DNA of 64,000 bases from Nocardioides jiangsuensis (GTDB lineage: Bacteria > Actinomycetota > Actinomycetes > Propionibacteriales > Nocardioidaceae): the NCBI RefSeq assembly GCF_019679455.1, contig NZ_JAIEZQ010000002.1, positions 1,364,001-1,428,000 of the forward strand, written 5' to 3'. The notes beneath the pieces were generated by a model. The model worked only from the letters and a program-made list of their open reading frames with translations. It did not search any database and was not told where the DNA came from. Of this stretch, positions 18,124 through 26,492 are shown in pieces. Made by a program: the position numbers and the translations under genes. Numbering within the stretch: position 1 is the first letter of the stretch; each line of letters starts with the position of its first letter.

Positions 18124-18129
18124 TATCTT
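18124..18129 (+). promoter_or_regulatory. leaderless -10 box of LuxR-type regulator gene
   Basis: TATCTT, gagggc, ATG 18136. Confidence 0.55.
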
Positions 18130-18135
18130 GAGGGC

Positions 18136-19809
18136 ATGGGCGGCGACGTGAGCATGCCCACGCCCTTCCACGACGGGGGCGATGAGCGGCTGGAGCGGGG
18201 CCGCCGTTGCTACGAGCATCACGCGTGGCGCGAGGCCAGAGACCTGCTGACGGCGTGCGACGCCACGACGCCCCTGGACGTGGCGGACCTGGAGAGGCTG
18301 GCGGTCGCGTCGTTCCTGTCCGGCGAGGACGAGACGAGCGACGACGCCTGGCGGCGTGCCCATCAGCGCTACCTGGCGTCGAAGGACCGCAGCGGGACCG
18401 CGAGGTGTGCGTTCTGGCTGGGGTTCCGCCTGCTCAACGCGGGCGACCTGCCGAGCGCCGACGGCTGGATCGCCCGGCTTGAGCGGCTGGTGCGTGAGGC
18501 GCCGGACATCTCGACCGAGTACGCGAGTCTCTTCTACCTGACCGGGCTCCTGGCCGTCTTCACCGCGGACCTCCCGAGGGCGGAGAACGATCTCGGCCGG
18601 TCGGTGCGGATCGCCGACGCGTGCGGAGACCCGGACCTGTCGGCGCTCGCCCGGCTCGCCCTGGGACGCGTGCTCATCTTCCGGGGAGACGTGTCCCGGG
18701 GGGTGCGCCTGCTCGACGAGGCGATGGTGGCGGTCGTCGCGGGGGAGACGTCGCCGGTCGTGGTGGGCGACAGCTTCTGCACCGCCATCGACGCCTGCCA
18801 CGACGTGCTCGACGTACGCCGGGGCCAGGCCTGGACCGCGGCGTTCGGCCGCTGGTGCGACACCCAGCCCGACCTCGTGCCCTACGCCGGACTCTGCCTG
18901 GTCCACCGCGCGGAGTTCCTGCAGCTGAAGGGTGCCTGGGTCGAGGCGATGGCCCAGGCCGGGCTCGCCCGGAAGCGGCTGTCCTCGCCGGCCGTCCAGC
19001 CGTCGCTCGGAGCCGCGATCTACCAGCAGGGGGAGCTGCTCCGGCTCCGTGGGCGCTTCGACGACGCGGAGCGGCACTACCGGGAGGCCAGCAACCACGG
19101 AAGGGACCCGCAACCCGGGCTCGCGCTGCTCCGGCTGGCCCAGGGCAGGCACGATGCGGCGGTGCATGGGATCGACCGGGCTCTTGCCGAGGCGGACGCC
19201 CTGGTGAGCCGCCCTCAGCTGCTTGCGGCGTGCGTGGAGATCATGCTGGCTGTCGGCGACGTACCGGCGGCTCGTGCGGCCTGCGCCGAGCTGGTCGAGG
19301 CGGCACGGGCGCTGGGCTCTCCGATGCTTGCCGCCGTCTCCGACCGGGCGACCGGAGCCGTGGTGCTGGCCGACGGTGACGCGCGCGCCGCGCTGGCGCC
19401 GCTGCGCCGTGCGAGCTCCGGGTTCCGCGCGCTCGAGGCGGCCTACGACCTGGCCCGGACCGGTGTCCTGATCGCCCGCGCGCGGCGTGTGCTGGGGGAC
19501 GAGGAAGGGGCCAGGTTCGAGCTCGAGGCGGCACGCGCGGCTCTCGAGGGACTCGGCGCGAGGGCCGACGTGAAGGCCCTGGACGGCCCGGACCGGGGTC
19601 GAGAGGCCGCGGCAGACCGCCTCCTGACCGGCCGCGAGCTCCAGGTGCTCCGGCTCGTCGCGCGGGGTCTGACCAACCGCTCGGTCGGCGTGGAGCTGGG
19701 TCTCAGCGAGAGGACGGTCGACCGGCACGTGAGCAACATCTTCGCGAAGCTGGGCGTCTCCTCGCGTGCGGCGGCGACCGCGCTCGCCTACGAGTCCGAC
19801 CTCCTCTGA
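18136..19809 (+). CDS. LuxR-type transcriptional regulator with TPR-like region
   Basis: This 557-residue protein is dominated by helical tetratricopeptide-like repeats (about 15-470), and its C-terminus is a LuxR/GerE helix-turn-helix (about 490-550). The HTH reads LTGRELQVLRLVARGLTNR, then LSERTVDRHVSNIFAKLGV, a complete DNA-binding motif. There is no NTPase P-loop, so this is not a full MalT/LAL regulator. The ligand or partner is unknown. It probably controls nearby genes such as the cupin gene 127 nt downstream or the phosphatase upstream, but no operator repeat was recognised. Confidence 0.88.
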   Translation: MGGDVSMPTPFHDGGDERLERGRRCYEHHAWREARDLLTACDATTPLDVADLERLAVASFLSGEDETSDDAWRRAHQRYLASKDRSGTARCAFWLGFRLLNAGDLPSADGWIARLERLVREAPDISTEYASLFYLTGLLAVFTADLPRAENDLGRSVRIADACGDPDLSALARLALGRVLIFRGDVSRGVRLLDEAMVAVVAGETSPVVVGDSFCTAIDACHDVLDVRRGQAWTAAFGRWCDTQPDLVPYAGLCLVHRAEFLQLKGAWVEAMAQAGLARKRLSSPAVQPSLGAAIYQQGELLRLRGRFDDAERHYREASNHGRDPQPGLALLRLAQGRHDAAVHGIDRALAEADALVSRPQLLAACVEIMLAVGDVPAARAACAELVEAARALGSPMLAAVSDRATGAVVLADGDARAALAPLRRASSGFRALEAAYDLARTGVLIARARRVLGDEEGARFELEAARAALEGLGARADVKALDGPDRGREAAADRLLTGRELQVLRLVARGLTNRSVGVELGLSERTVDRHVSNIFAKLGVSSRAAATALAYESDLL

Positions 19810-19936
19810 GTGGGCCGTTCCACCCACGTGGACCCCTGCCAGGTCGTGGGTGGCTTCGCCGATGCGCCGAGCGGGTCGGCTTCCTAGGGTCGTGTCATCC
19901 GCTGGCTGCGGAGCCCGACCGACCAAGGAGGTCACC

Positions 19937-20323
19937 ATGCCCAGTGTGTCGCTTGAAACCGCATCGGAGTCGATGGCGTTGGACGGCCTCGAGGTCCATC
20001 TGGAGAACTTCGAGGGCGGGTACACCGTGTGCTTCGAGTCCCACACCGCCGACGCGGACCTGGCGCCGCTGTTCCGGGGCCTGCCCGACGACCGCTGTCA
20101 GTTCCCGCGCTGGGGGTACGTCGTCGCGGGGGAGATCACCTTCCGTCTCCGCGATCACGACGAGCGGTACCAGGCCGGCGAGGCGTACTACGTCCCGCCG
20201 GGCCACACCCCGATCCACCACGCGGGCGCGCGCATCGTCGAGTTCAGCCCGACGGAACCCTTGGGCGAGACCATCGGAGTCGTCATGGCGAACCTGGCAT
20301 CGACGAGGTCTTCCACCGGTTGA
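19937..20323 (+). CDS. small cupin-domain protein
   Basis: This 128-residue single-domain protein has a cupin barrel: FPRWGYVVAGEITFRL is motif 1 and YYVPPGHTPIHHAGARIVEF is motif 2. The usual first-motif histidines are not obvious and the metal site may rest on the HTPIHH pair, so binding chemistry is uncertain. The start is fixed by a near-perfect AAGGAGG at 19925-19931, six nt before ATG 19937. Strong SD use contrasts with the leaderless neighbours. It follows the LuxR-type regulator and could be its target. Confidence 0.82.
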   Translation: MPSVSLETASESMALDGLEVHLENFEGGYTVCFESHTADADLAPLFRGLPDDRCQFPRWGYVVAGEITFRLRDHDERYQAGEAYYVPPGHTPIHHAGARIVEFSPTEPLGETIGVVMANLASTRSSTG

Positions 20324-20350
20324 GACGCCGGTGAGGCAGGCTCTCCGACG

Positions 20351-20836
20351 TCACGGTGCAGGTGGTCTGCCGGACGCCTGAAGCACCGACGGTCGGTGAC
20401 CTGCGCTCGACCAGGGGCCCGGCACCGCGATCACCGCGAGTGCCGAGGTGGGCATCGGCAGCCACTCGCCGGTGAGGAGCGACACCAGCTCCTCGATCCC
20501 CGGGTTGTGGCCGACCAGGACCACGGTGTCGAGATCGTCGGACAGCTCCCGGACGACTCCGAGGAGCTCCCGGCCGGGCGCGGCGTACACCCGCTCGTCG
20601 ATGCGCGTCCCCGGGGACACGTCGAGCTGCGCCGAGACGAGGTCCCAGGTGCTCCGAGCACGCGTCGCGGGGGAGACCACGACGAGGTCGATGCTGTCGA
20701 CGTTCGCGGCGAGCCACCGGCCGGCGTCCGGTGCCTGCCGCCGGCCGCGCCGGGCCAGCGGTCGGAGCACGTCGGCCTCGTCGCCCGACCAGTCCGACTT
20801 CGCGTGCCGTAGCAGGATCAGCGTGTGCTCAGTCAT
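20351..20836 (-). CDS. SixA-type histidine phosphatase
   Basis: This 161-residue protein of the histidine phosphatase superfamily has the catalytic RHAK motif in LILLRHAKSDWSG at the N-terminus, and the second catalytic His in VVLVGHNPGIEEL. Length and layout match SixA, which removes phosphate from phosphohistidine proteins; broader phosphomonoesterase activity is possible. I start it at ATG 20836 so the RHG-type motif falls at the normal distance from the N-terminus. The longer frame to 20914 adds an unlikely 26-residue prefix. It is divergent from a decayed AIM24 gene. Confidence 0.87.
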   Translation of the reverse strand: MTEHTLILLRHAKSDWSGDEADVLRPLARRGRRQAPDAGRWLAANVDSIDLVVVSPATRARSTWDLVSAQLDVSPGTRIDERVYAAPGRELLGVVRELSDDLDTVVLVGHNPGIEELVSLLTGEWLPMPTSALAVIAVPGPWSSAGHRPSVLQASGRPPAP

Positions 20837-20888
20837 CCTGCCGGCCATCCTCACAGTCGGGCGAGGTCGAGGAAACCCAAAATAATCG

Positions 20889-21292
20889 CAGGTCGACATC
20901 CACTCGGGTCCCACCTTCGCCCTCGGCGAGATCAGTGTGCCGCCGGGGCGAGCAGTCCGCGTCGAGGCGGGCGCGATGGCGATGACCCGCCGGTGACGTC
21001 GAGATGGCCACCTCCACCCGCGGCGGCTTCATGAAGGGGCTGCGCCGCTCGCTGGGCAGCGAGAGCTGCCGCCGGGGAGGTGATGACCCTGGACACCGGT
21101 CACGTCGTGGCGTTCGACGAGTCGGTGCAGTACGCCGTCCGCAAGGCCGGCAGCTGGAAGTCCTCGATCCTGGGCGGAGAGGGTCTGGTCACCGACTTCA
21201 CCGGTCCGGGAAGGGTCTGGTACCAGACCCGCAACACCTCGGACTTGCTCGAGTGGATGATCTCGAAGATGCCGGCCCAGCGCGGCAGCTGA
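20889..21292 (+). pseudogene. decayed AIM24-family gene (frameshift, internal deletion, no start codon)
   Basis: Three pieces in three frames align to the AIM24/TIGR00266 fold. Frame 1 (from 20889) reads QVDIHSGPTFALGEISVPPG and continues to EAGAMAMT, then hits TGA at 20994. Removing one C from the CCC run at 20986-20988 restores the next piece (STRGGFMKGLRRSLGSES). The frame then changes again near 21060-21075, where the middle of the domain is missing. The last piece reads GEVMTLDTGHVVAFDESV and continues to the stop at 21290. No ATG, GTG or TTG precedes the first piece; TAA TCG does. Functional relatives are about 220-260 residues, so roughly a third is lost. Confidence 0.85.
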
Positions 21293-21354
21293 CCTCCCCG
21301 CTGTTCCGCGCCCCCGGCCTGAGGCAGCCGAGACCGGGGTCCGCCTCTCGAGGC

Positions 21355-21723
21355 TCAGGGGCGGACGATCTGCTGGAGTGCCCAGCGGTTGCCGTCCGGG
21401 TCGTCGAAGCGCACGAAGCGGCCCCAGGGCTGCTCGTCCACGTCGCTGCACTCCACTCCGCGCCGACGCAGGAGGGCGCAGGCCTCGTCCGCGTCGGCGA
21501 CGACGACCTGGATGAACTGCGCGGAGCCCTGGGGCATCATGTCGAGGCCGGTCCCGAAGCAGATCGAGCACGCCGAACCGGGCGGGGTGACCTGCACGAA
21601 CCGCAGCTCGGGGCTCACGGTCTGGTCGAAGTCGACGCTCCAGCCCAGCTGCTTCCCGTAGAACTCGACCGACCGGTCGACGTCCTGCACGGCCAGCGGG
21701 ATCAGCTCGATCCTGAAGTCCAT
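21355..21723 (-). CDS. VOC family protein (glyoxalase/dioxygenase fold)
   Basis: This 122-residue protein has the VOC fold: IELIPLAVQDVDRSVEFY opens the first module and RFVRFDDPDGNRWALQQI closes the second with the terminal metal-side region. The ATG 21723 is fixed by GGAGGAGCACACC, a strong ribosome binding site; the longer frame would overlap the upstream gene. It lies 25 nt downstream of the SRPBCC-type gene on the same strand, so the two are probably one transcript. The substrate is unknown. Small VOC and SRPBCC proteins often bind hydrophobic ligands. Confidence 0.87.
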   Translation of the reverse strand: MDFRIELIPLAVQDVDRSVEFYGKQLGWSVDFDQTVSPELRFVQVTPPGSACSICFGTGLDMMPQGSAQFIQVVVADADEACALLRRRGVECSDVDEQPWGRFVRFDDPDGNRWALQQIVRP

Positions 21724-21748
21724 GGTGTGCTCCTCCCTGCGGGCGCTG

Positions 21749-22426
21749 TCAGACCGCCGCGCCGACCCGGCGACGGAGGTTCTGGAACTGGCGGGTCTGC
21801 ATGATGAAGTGCGCGGGTTCACCCACGAACAGGTCGAACGTCCTGACGAGCGGTCGCGGGCGGCCCCGGCCGCGCGTGCGGACCACCAGGCGGGTCCCGC
21901 CGCCGGGGGACGGCCGCAGGTGGAAGCCCCAGATCCCGTCCAGGTAGGCCCGCGGCAGGGGACCGGACCACGACTCGACGGAGTGGCCCGAGGGCAGCTT
22001 CAGGTCCGACCGCAGCACCAGGGTGCGGTTCGGCTCGACGACGGCCACCGTGAACCAGGTCTGCCCGTCGGGCGCCACCTCCAGGCGCTGCCCCTCCTCG
22101 AGGGTCTGCCACTCGGGCACGATGCGCTCGGCGCTCGGCTCCCCGAAGTGGTCCAGGCGGTCCCAGCTGTACCAGCCTCCGCGGTCGCCTCCCATCTGCA
22201 CCAGCCAGGGCCAGACCCTCTCCGGCGGTGCCGGGAGGGTGGTGGCCATCGTCGACGAGCTGCCGGCGTCGGGGACGAGGTCGTCGCCGGGGTAGGAACG
22301 CGTGGCCTCCTGCGGTGTCGCGCCCCAGGTCAGCAGCCGCGGTCGGACCCCGAGCACGTAGAGCGCCGGCACGGCGGAGGCCGCCGCGAGGGGGAGCAGA
22401 CGGGCTCCCGGTCGGTGTCCACTCAT
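21749..22426 (-). CDS. SRPBCC-fold protein with N-terminal hydrophobic segment
   Basis: The 225-residue protein starts with a hydrophobic stretch (LLPLAAASAVPALYVLG, about 10-26). A START/Bet v1-like domain follows (about 55-205). MATTLPAPPERVWPWLVQMG is the typical first strand and helix, and GIWGFHLRPSPGGGTRLVVR a central beta hairpin. The fold binds hydrophobic ligands in a deep cavity, and the ligand is unknown. The N-terminal helix may anchor it to the membrane. It heads a two-gene unit with the VOC gene. GGGGAG lies just before the ATG. Confidence 0.82.
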   Translation of the reverse strand: MSGHRPGARLLPLAAASAVPALYVLGVRPRLLTWGATPQEATRSYPGDDLVPDAGSSSTMATTLPAPPERVWPWLVQMGGDRGGWYSWDRLDHFGEPSAERIVPEWQTLEEGQRLEVAPDGQTWFTVAVVEPNRTLVLRSDLKLPSGHSVESWSGPLPRAYLDGIWGFHLRPSPGGGTRLVVRTRGRGRPRPLVRTFDLFVGEPAHFIMQTRQFQNLRRRVGAAV

Positions 22427-22612
22427 CTCCCCAGTCTCACACCGCTGTCACCACCGCGCCATCGAGCACAGGAGCGGCGGGCCCGTCCGGGCCGGCTGAA
22501 GTCCGGGGCGGCCGCTCGTCCGGGGCGTACGCTGACGGGGATGGCCTTCGCCGGACCTCCGATGGCTCGCGACCGGTCGGAGCACGGGATGGCCCGAGCG
22601 GAAGGGGACCGC

Positions 22613-23761
22613 GTGAGCTACCTGAGTCTCGGTGTCATGGCGCGGTCGCTCAAGGAGAACGAGCGACGCCTTCCGCTGCACCCCCACCACCTCGGTCGGA
22701 TCCCCGATGACCTCCGCGAGAGCGTCTACCTCGAGCGTGGCTACGGGGAACGCTTCGGCATGTCCGACGACGACCTGAAGGGCTGGGTCGCCGGCTTCAG
22801 GACGCGCGAGGAGCTGGTCGCGGAGTGCGACGTCATCCTGCAGCCCAAGCCGCTGCTCAGCGACATCGCCGCGATGCGCGTCGGGCAGGTTCTGTGGGGC
22901 TGGCCGCACTGCGTCCAGGACGAGGCGCTCACGCAGGTCGCCATCGACCAGAAGCTCACGCTGATCGCGTTCGAGGCGATGAACCACTGGAACAGCGACG
23001 GCTCCTTCAGCCTGCACGTGTTCCACAAGAACAACGAGCTCGCCGGCTACTGCTCCGTGCTCCACGCGCTGCAGATCGCGGGAACGACGGGCGACTACGG
23101 GCGTCGGCTCCGCGCAGTCGTCATCGGGTTCGGCGCGACCGCCCGAGGCGCGGTGACGGCGCTCAACGCGCTGGGCGTGCATGACGTCGACGTCCTCACC
23201 CACCGTGAGGTCGCGGCCGTGGCCGCACCGATCCACTCCGCACGGATCGTCCACTTCGACGACGACGCCGCCGACGCGGGGGTGAGCCACGCTGTCACGC
23301 AGACCGGCAGGGTGCCCCTCGCGGGCTTCCTCGCGGAGCACGACATCATCGTCAACTGCGTGCTCCAGGACACCGACGCGCCGCTCATGTTCATGACCGA
23401 CGCCGACCTGGTGAACATGACGCCGGGGACGGTGGTCGTCGACGTCTCCTGCGACGAGGCCATGGGTTTCAGCTGGGCGCGTCCCACGTCGTTCGCCGAC
23501 CCTGTCTTCGTGGTCGGCGACAACGTGCTCTACTACGCCGTCGACCACAGCCCGTCGTACCTGTGGAACTCCGCGACCTGGGAGAACAGCGAGGCGCTGC
23601 TCCCGTTCCTCCGCACCGTGCTCGGCGGGAGTGACGCCTGGGACCAGAACCCGACCATCCGTCGGGCCATCGAGGTCCGTGACGGCGTGATCCAGAATCC
23701 CGCGATCCTCTCCTTCCAGGACCGTTCACCGAAGCACCCGCACTGGCCCCTGGCGACCTAG
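22613..23761 (+). CDS. alanine dehydrogenase/PNT-type, N5-(carboxyethyl)ornithine synthase-like
   Basis: The 382-residue protein has the two Rossmann domains of the alanine dehydrogenase / transhydrogenase alpha family. The N-terminal domain contains KENERRLPLHPHHL and VLWGWPHCVQDE. The NAD-binding part is AVVIGFGATARGAVTAL, and the tail carries VDVSCDEAMGFSW and YYAVDHSPSYLW. These segments recall N5-(carboxyethyl)ornithine synthase, which reductively joins pyruvate to ornithine, but the substrate is unproven. GTG 22613 has GAAGGGG 5 nt upstream. ATG 22541 is an alternative, because TACGCT lies 7 nt before it. Confidence 0.78.
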   Translation: MSYLSLGVMARSLKENERRLPLHPHHLGRIPDDLRESVYLERGYGERFGMSDDDLKGWVAGFRTREELVAECDVILQPKPLLSDIAAMRVGQVLWGWPHCVQDEALTQVAIDQKLTLIAFEAMNHWNSDGSFSLHVFHKNNELAGYCSVLHALQIAGTTGDYGRRLRAVVIGFGATARGAVTALNALGVHDVDVLTHREVAAVAAPIHSARIVHFDDDAADAGVSHAVTQTGRVPLAGFLAEHDIIVNCVLQDTDAPLMFMTDADLVNMTPGTVVVDVSCDEAMGFSWARPTSFADPVFVVGDNVLYYAVDHSPSYLWNSATWENSEALLPFLRTVLGGSDAWDQNPTIRRAIEVRDGVIQNPAILSFQDRSPKHPHWPLAT

Positions 23762-23830
23762 GCACCTTCCGCCTCGCCGCGTCCACGGGTCGATCTGTCC
23801 GGTTCAGTCCGGCCTAGCCCATTTCTGCCG

Positions 23831-23854
23831 GCCGCTGTGCCCCCGCACGGCGGC
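23831..23854 (+). terminator. stem-loop after the carboxyethylornithine-synthase-like gene
   Basis: A 10-bp stem with one G-T pair (23831-23840 with 23845-23854) and a CCCC loop, 70 nt after the stop. A T5 run occurs about 20 nt further on. Probably a terminator ahead of the GH16 gene. Confidence 0.4.
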
Positions 23855-23922
23855 TATGTATGGTTCTGGGGTTTTTCGAGCATCACGGGAGGGTGATGTC
23901 GAAATCGTCTCGGGAGCCCTAC

Positions 23923-24774
23923 ATGTCACGTCGTCTCATGCTCGTCCTCGGTGCGGTGCTCGTCGCCGCGCTGGCCCTGTCCCTGGTCCCGCCGACCGGC
24001 CAGCCGGCCCCGGCGGCCGCCGCGGCCGCCCGCAACCCCAAGCCCGTCGGGGTGGCCGGCGACTGGCGGCTCGTCTTCCGGGACGAGTTCAACGGTGACC
24101 GGCTCAACCTGAGCAAGTGGCGGCCGAACTGGCTGGCCGGCTCGGACCGGACGATCACCAAGCCCGTGAACAGTGCCGAGATCGCCGCCTACGCGCCGAG
24201 CCAGGTTTCCGTCGCCAACGGCAAGCTGCGGCTCCGCGCGGAGCGGCGCACCGTCACCGCGAACGACGGCCGGCGCTACCGCTACGTGTCCGGGCTGGTG
24301 GAGTCCTACCACGACTACAAGTTCACCCACGGCTACGCCGAGGCGCGGATGTACCTGCCCGCGAACACCGAGCGCGCGCTCGGTGCGGTCGGCAGCTGCG
24401 GCCCGAACTGGGCCGCCTTCTGGCTCAACGGCGAGTCGTGGCCCGCGGACGGCGAGATCGACGTGATGGAGTGTCTCAGCGACGACGACGCCGCCTGGCA
24501 CTACCACTGGGGCAGCGAGAGCAACCCCCAGCAGGTCGGCGGCTACCCCGACGCGTGGGACGGCGCGATGCCCGGCGGGGGCGGCTGGCACACCTTCGGC
24601 GTCAACTGGCAGCGGGACTCCCTGACGTTCTACTACGACGGCAAGCGGGTCGGCCGGCACACCACCGGCGTCACCAGCTCGCCGCACTACCTGATCCTCA
24701 ACCTCGGCATCAGCGAGGACGAGATCAAGGTGCCGCAGACGATCAAGGTCGGCTACGTGCGCGTCTGGAAGTGA
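23923..24774 (+). CDS. secreted glycoside hydrolase family 16 enzyme
   Basis: The 283-residue protein has a Sec signal (MSRRLMLVLGAVLVAALALS, cleavage near PAPAAAAA) and a GH16 beta-jelly-roll domain. The catalytic signature is WPADGEIDVMECL, where the two Glu of EIDVME are nucleophile and acid/base. WAAFWLNGESW and HTFGVNWQRDSLTFYYDG are further family blocks. It should cleave beta-1,3 or beta-1,3-1,4-glucans or a related polysaccharide outside the cell. ATG 23923 follows GGGAG by 6 nt; the upstream ATG 23896 is possible but would lengthen the signal peptide. There is no carbohydrate-binding module. Confidence 0.9.
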   Translation: MSRRLMLVLGAVLVAALALSLVPPTGQPAPAAAAAARNPKPVGVAGDWRLVFRDEFNGDRLNLSKWRPNWLAGSDRTITKPVNSAEIAAYAPSQVSVANGKLRLRAERRTVTANDGRRYRYVSGLVESYHDYKFTHGYAEARMYLPANTERALGAVGSCGPNWAAFWLNGESWPADGEIDVMECLSDDDAAWHYHWGSESNPQQVGGYPDAWDGAMPGGGGWHTFGVNWQRDSLTFYYDGKRVGRHTTGVTSSPHYLILNLGISEDEIKVPQTIKVGYVRVWK

Positions 24775-24783
24775 CGCCGCGGG

Positions 24784-25326
24784 TCACATGCCGGTGACGC
24801 CCTCGCCGCCGCCGGCCTGCTCGTCGAACGTCTCCCGCTCGAGCAGGTGCAGCACCGGGACGCCGATCTTGCGGCGGGCCCGTGAGGTCCAGTCCATGTG
24901 GAAGAACTCGGACACGACGTGCGGGCGGGTCAGGATGATCGCCTCGCGGCCGTCGACCTGGGCCACCTTGGCGGCGAGCGCGTCGATCGGGTCGATGCTG
25001 ACGATCTCGCCGACCGCGTCGGCGCCGAGCTCGCTGAGCCGGCCGAGGCAGGCCGACAGGTCCCGGCGGGCGTTCTCGAGGAGCTCGTGCTGGACGTTCT
25101 CGAGGTCGGCCTCGTCCATCACCAGGGCGGGGGAGGCGAGCACCTCGCTCGCAGCGAGGGAGCCCATCGCCGACTCGACCCGGGCGGCGGCGTCCTCGAC
25201 GGGCAGCAGTACGTGGTAGCGCACGTGCTCCTCGAAGTCCTCGTGCAGACCGCGGACCTGCCGCGCGTCCTGGCCCGACAGTGGCTGCTCGATCAGGAGC
25301 ACCACGTCGTAGGTCGACTCGGTCAT
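24784..25326 (-). CDS. hypothetical protein, universal-stress-like C-terminal half
   Basis: This 180-residue soluble acidic protein begins YDVVLLIEQPLSG. Its C-terminal half (about 105-165: EIVSIDPIDAL, REAIILTRPHVVSEFFH, IGVPVLHLLE) has the alternating strand/helix rhythm of universal stress or other nucleotide-binding Rossmann-like proteins. That assignment is weak; no clear ATP-binding G-x2-G-x9-G motif is present. GAAAGAGG precedes the ATG. The gene is 17 nt after the DNA ligase gene on the same strand and may be co-transcribed with it. Confidence 0.7.
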   Translation of the reverse strand: MTESTYDVVLLIEQPLSGQDARQVRGLHEDFEEHVRYHVLLPVEDAAARVESAMGSLAASEVLASPALVMDEADLENVQHELLENARRDLSACLGRLSELGADAVGEIVSIDPIDALAAKVAQVDGREAIILTRPHVVSEFFHMDWTSRARRKIGVPVLHLLERETFDEQAGGGEGVTGM

Positions 25327-25343
25327 CGGCCCCTCTTTCCTCG

Positions 25344-26456
25344 TCAGGATCTGGTGCTCAGCACATTACCCAAGTCGTAGCTCACCGGCTCCTCGAGCTG
25401 CTCGTAACCGCACGACTCGGGGTCGCGATCGGTGCGCCAGCGCTTGAACTGGGCGGTGTGCCGGAACCGGGTCCCCTCCATGTGGTCGTAGCCGACCTCG
25501 AGCACCAGCCGGGGGTCGAGCGCGACGAACGAGAGGTCCTTGCCCGCGCTCCACCGGCTCTGCGCGCCCGGGAGCCGGTCCCCGGTGACGCTGTGGTGCT
25601 CGGCCTCCGCCCACGCTCCCCAGGGGTGCTCGGACGGGGGCACGACGAGCGGCGCGAGCTGCTCGACGAGCTCGGCCCGCCGCTTGGCGGTGAAGGCCGC
25701 GCAGACCCCGACGTGCTGCAGGCTGCCGTGCTCGTCGTACAGCCCGAGCAGCAGGGACCCCAGCAGCGGCTGCTCCTCGCTCGAGGTCTTGTGCAGCCGG
25801 TAGCCGGCGACCACGACGTCGGCGGTGCGCTCGTGCTTGATCTTGAGCATGGTGCGCACGTTCGGCTGGTACGGCGCCGCGAGGGGCTTGGCCACCACGC
25901 CGTCGAGCCCGGCTCCCTCGAACTGCCCGAACCAGCCCTCCGCCTCGGCCACGTCGGTGGTGGTCCGGGTCAGGTGCACCGGCGGGGTCGCCCGGGCCAG
26001 CGCCTCCTCGAGCCGGGTGCGCCGGACCGCGAAGGGCTCGTCCATCAGCGACTCGTCGTCGACCGCGAGCAGGTCGAAGGCGACGTACGACGCCGGGGTG
26101 GCCTCGGCCAGCATCCGCACCCGGGAGTCCGCGGGGTGGATCCGCTCCTGGAGCCGCTCGAACTCCAGGCGCTCCCCGACGGCCACGAAGATCTCGCCGT
26201 CGACCACGCAGCGCTCCGGCAGCGACTCCTTGACCGCCTCGACGACCTCGGGGAAGTAGCGGGTGAGCGGCTTGGTGTTGCGGCTCGCGAGCTCGACCTC
26301 GTCGCCGTCCCGGAAGACGATGCAGCGGAACCCGTCCCACTTGGGCTCGAAGGACAGGCCCGGGTGGGTGTCGTGCCCGAACTTGGCGGGGTCGGGGATC
26401 CCCTTGACGGACTTGGCCAGCATCGGCTGGACCGGTGGCATCACGGGTAGGCGCAT
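25344..26456 (-). CDS. ligC: ATP-dependent DNA ligase (LigC-like)
   Basis: This 370-residue ATP-dependent ligase has an adenylation domain (about 20-215) with the nucleotidyl lysine in FEPKWDGFRC. ELASRNTKPLTRYFP, VDGEIFV, GLDGVVAKPL and MLKIKHERTADVVVAG are motifs Ia to V. An OB domain follows (about 220-340). The size matches mycobacterial LigC-type enzymes, which act in repair or backup end joining; LigB is larger. TACGCT with a 6-nt spacer precedes the ATG, so the mRNA is probably leaderless. It is divergent from the zapE-like gene. A stand-alone polymerase domain is at 15035-16111. Confidence 0.92.
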   Translation of the reverse strand: MRLPVMPPVQPMLAKSVKGIPDPAKFGHDTHPGLSFEPKWDGFRCIVFRDGDEVELASRNTKPLTRYFPEVVEAVKESLPERCVVDGEIFVAVGERLEFERLQERIHPADSRVRMLAEATPASYVAFDLLAVDDESLMDEPFAVRRTRLEEALARATPPVHLTRTTTDVAEAEGWFGQFEGAGLDGVVAKPLAAPYQPNVRTMLKIKHERTADVVVAGYRLHKTSSEEQPLLGSLLLGLYDEHGSLQHVGVCAAFTAKRRAELVEQLAPLVVPPSEHPWGAWAEAEHHSVTGDRLPGAQSRWSAGKDLSFVALDPRLVLEVGYDHMEGTRFRHTAQFKRWRTDRDPESCGYEQLEEPVSYDLGNVLSTRS

Positions 26457-26462
26457 GCTCGC

Positions 26463-26468
26463 AGCGTA
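26463..26468 (-). promoter_or_regulatory. leaderless -10 box of DNA ligase gene
   Basis: TACGCT on the minus strand, gcgagc, ATG 26456. The box lies back to back with the plus-strand box at 26481. Confidence 0.55.
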
Positions 26469-26480
26469 GTGGGCCGTTCG

Positions 26481-26486
26481 TATGCT
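26481..26486 (+). promoter_or_regulatory. leaderless -10 box of zapE-like gene
   Basis: TATGCT, ggcggg, GTG 26493. Confidence 0.55.
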
Positions 26487-26492
26487 GGCGGG

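Noticed and set aside
17719-20046. 775-residue minus-strand frame opposite the phosphatase and LuxR-type genes
   Set aside because: Low-complexity Arg/Gly/His composition, no domain, fully antisense to two well-supported genes.
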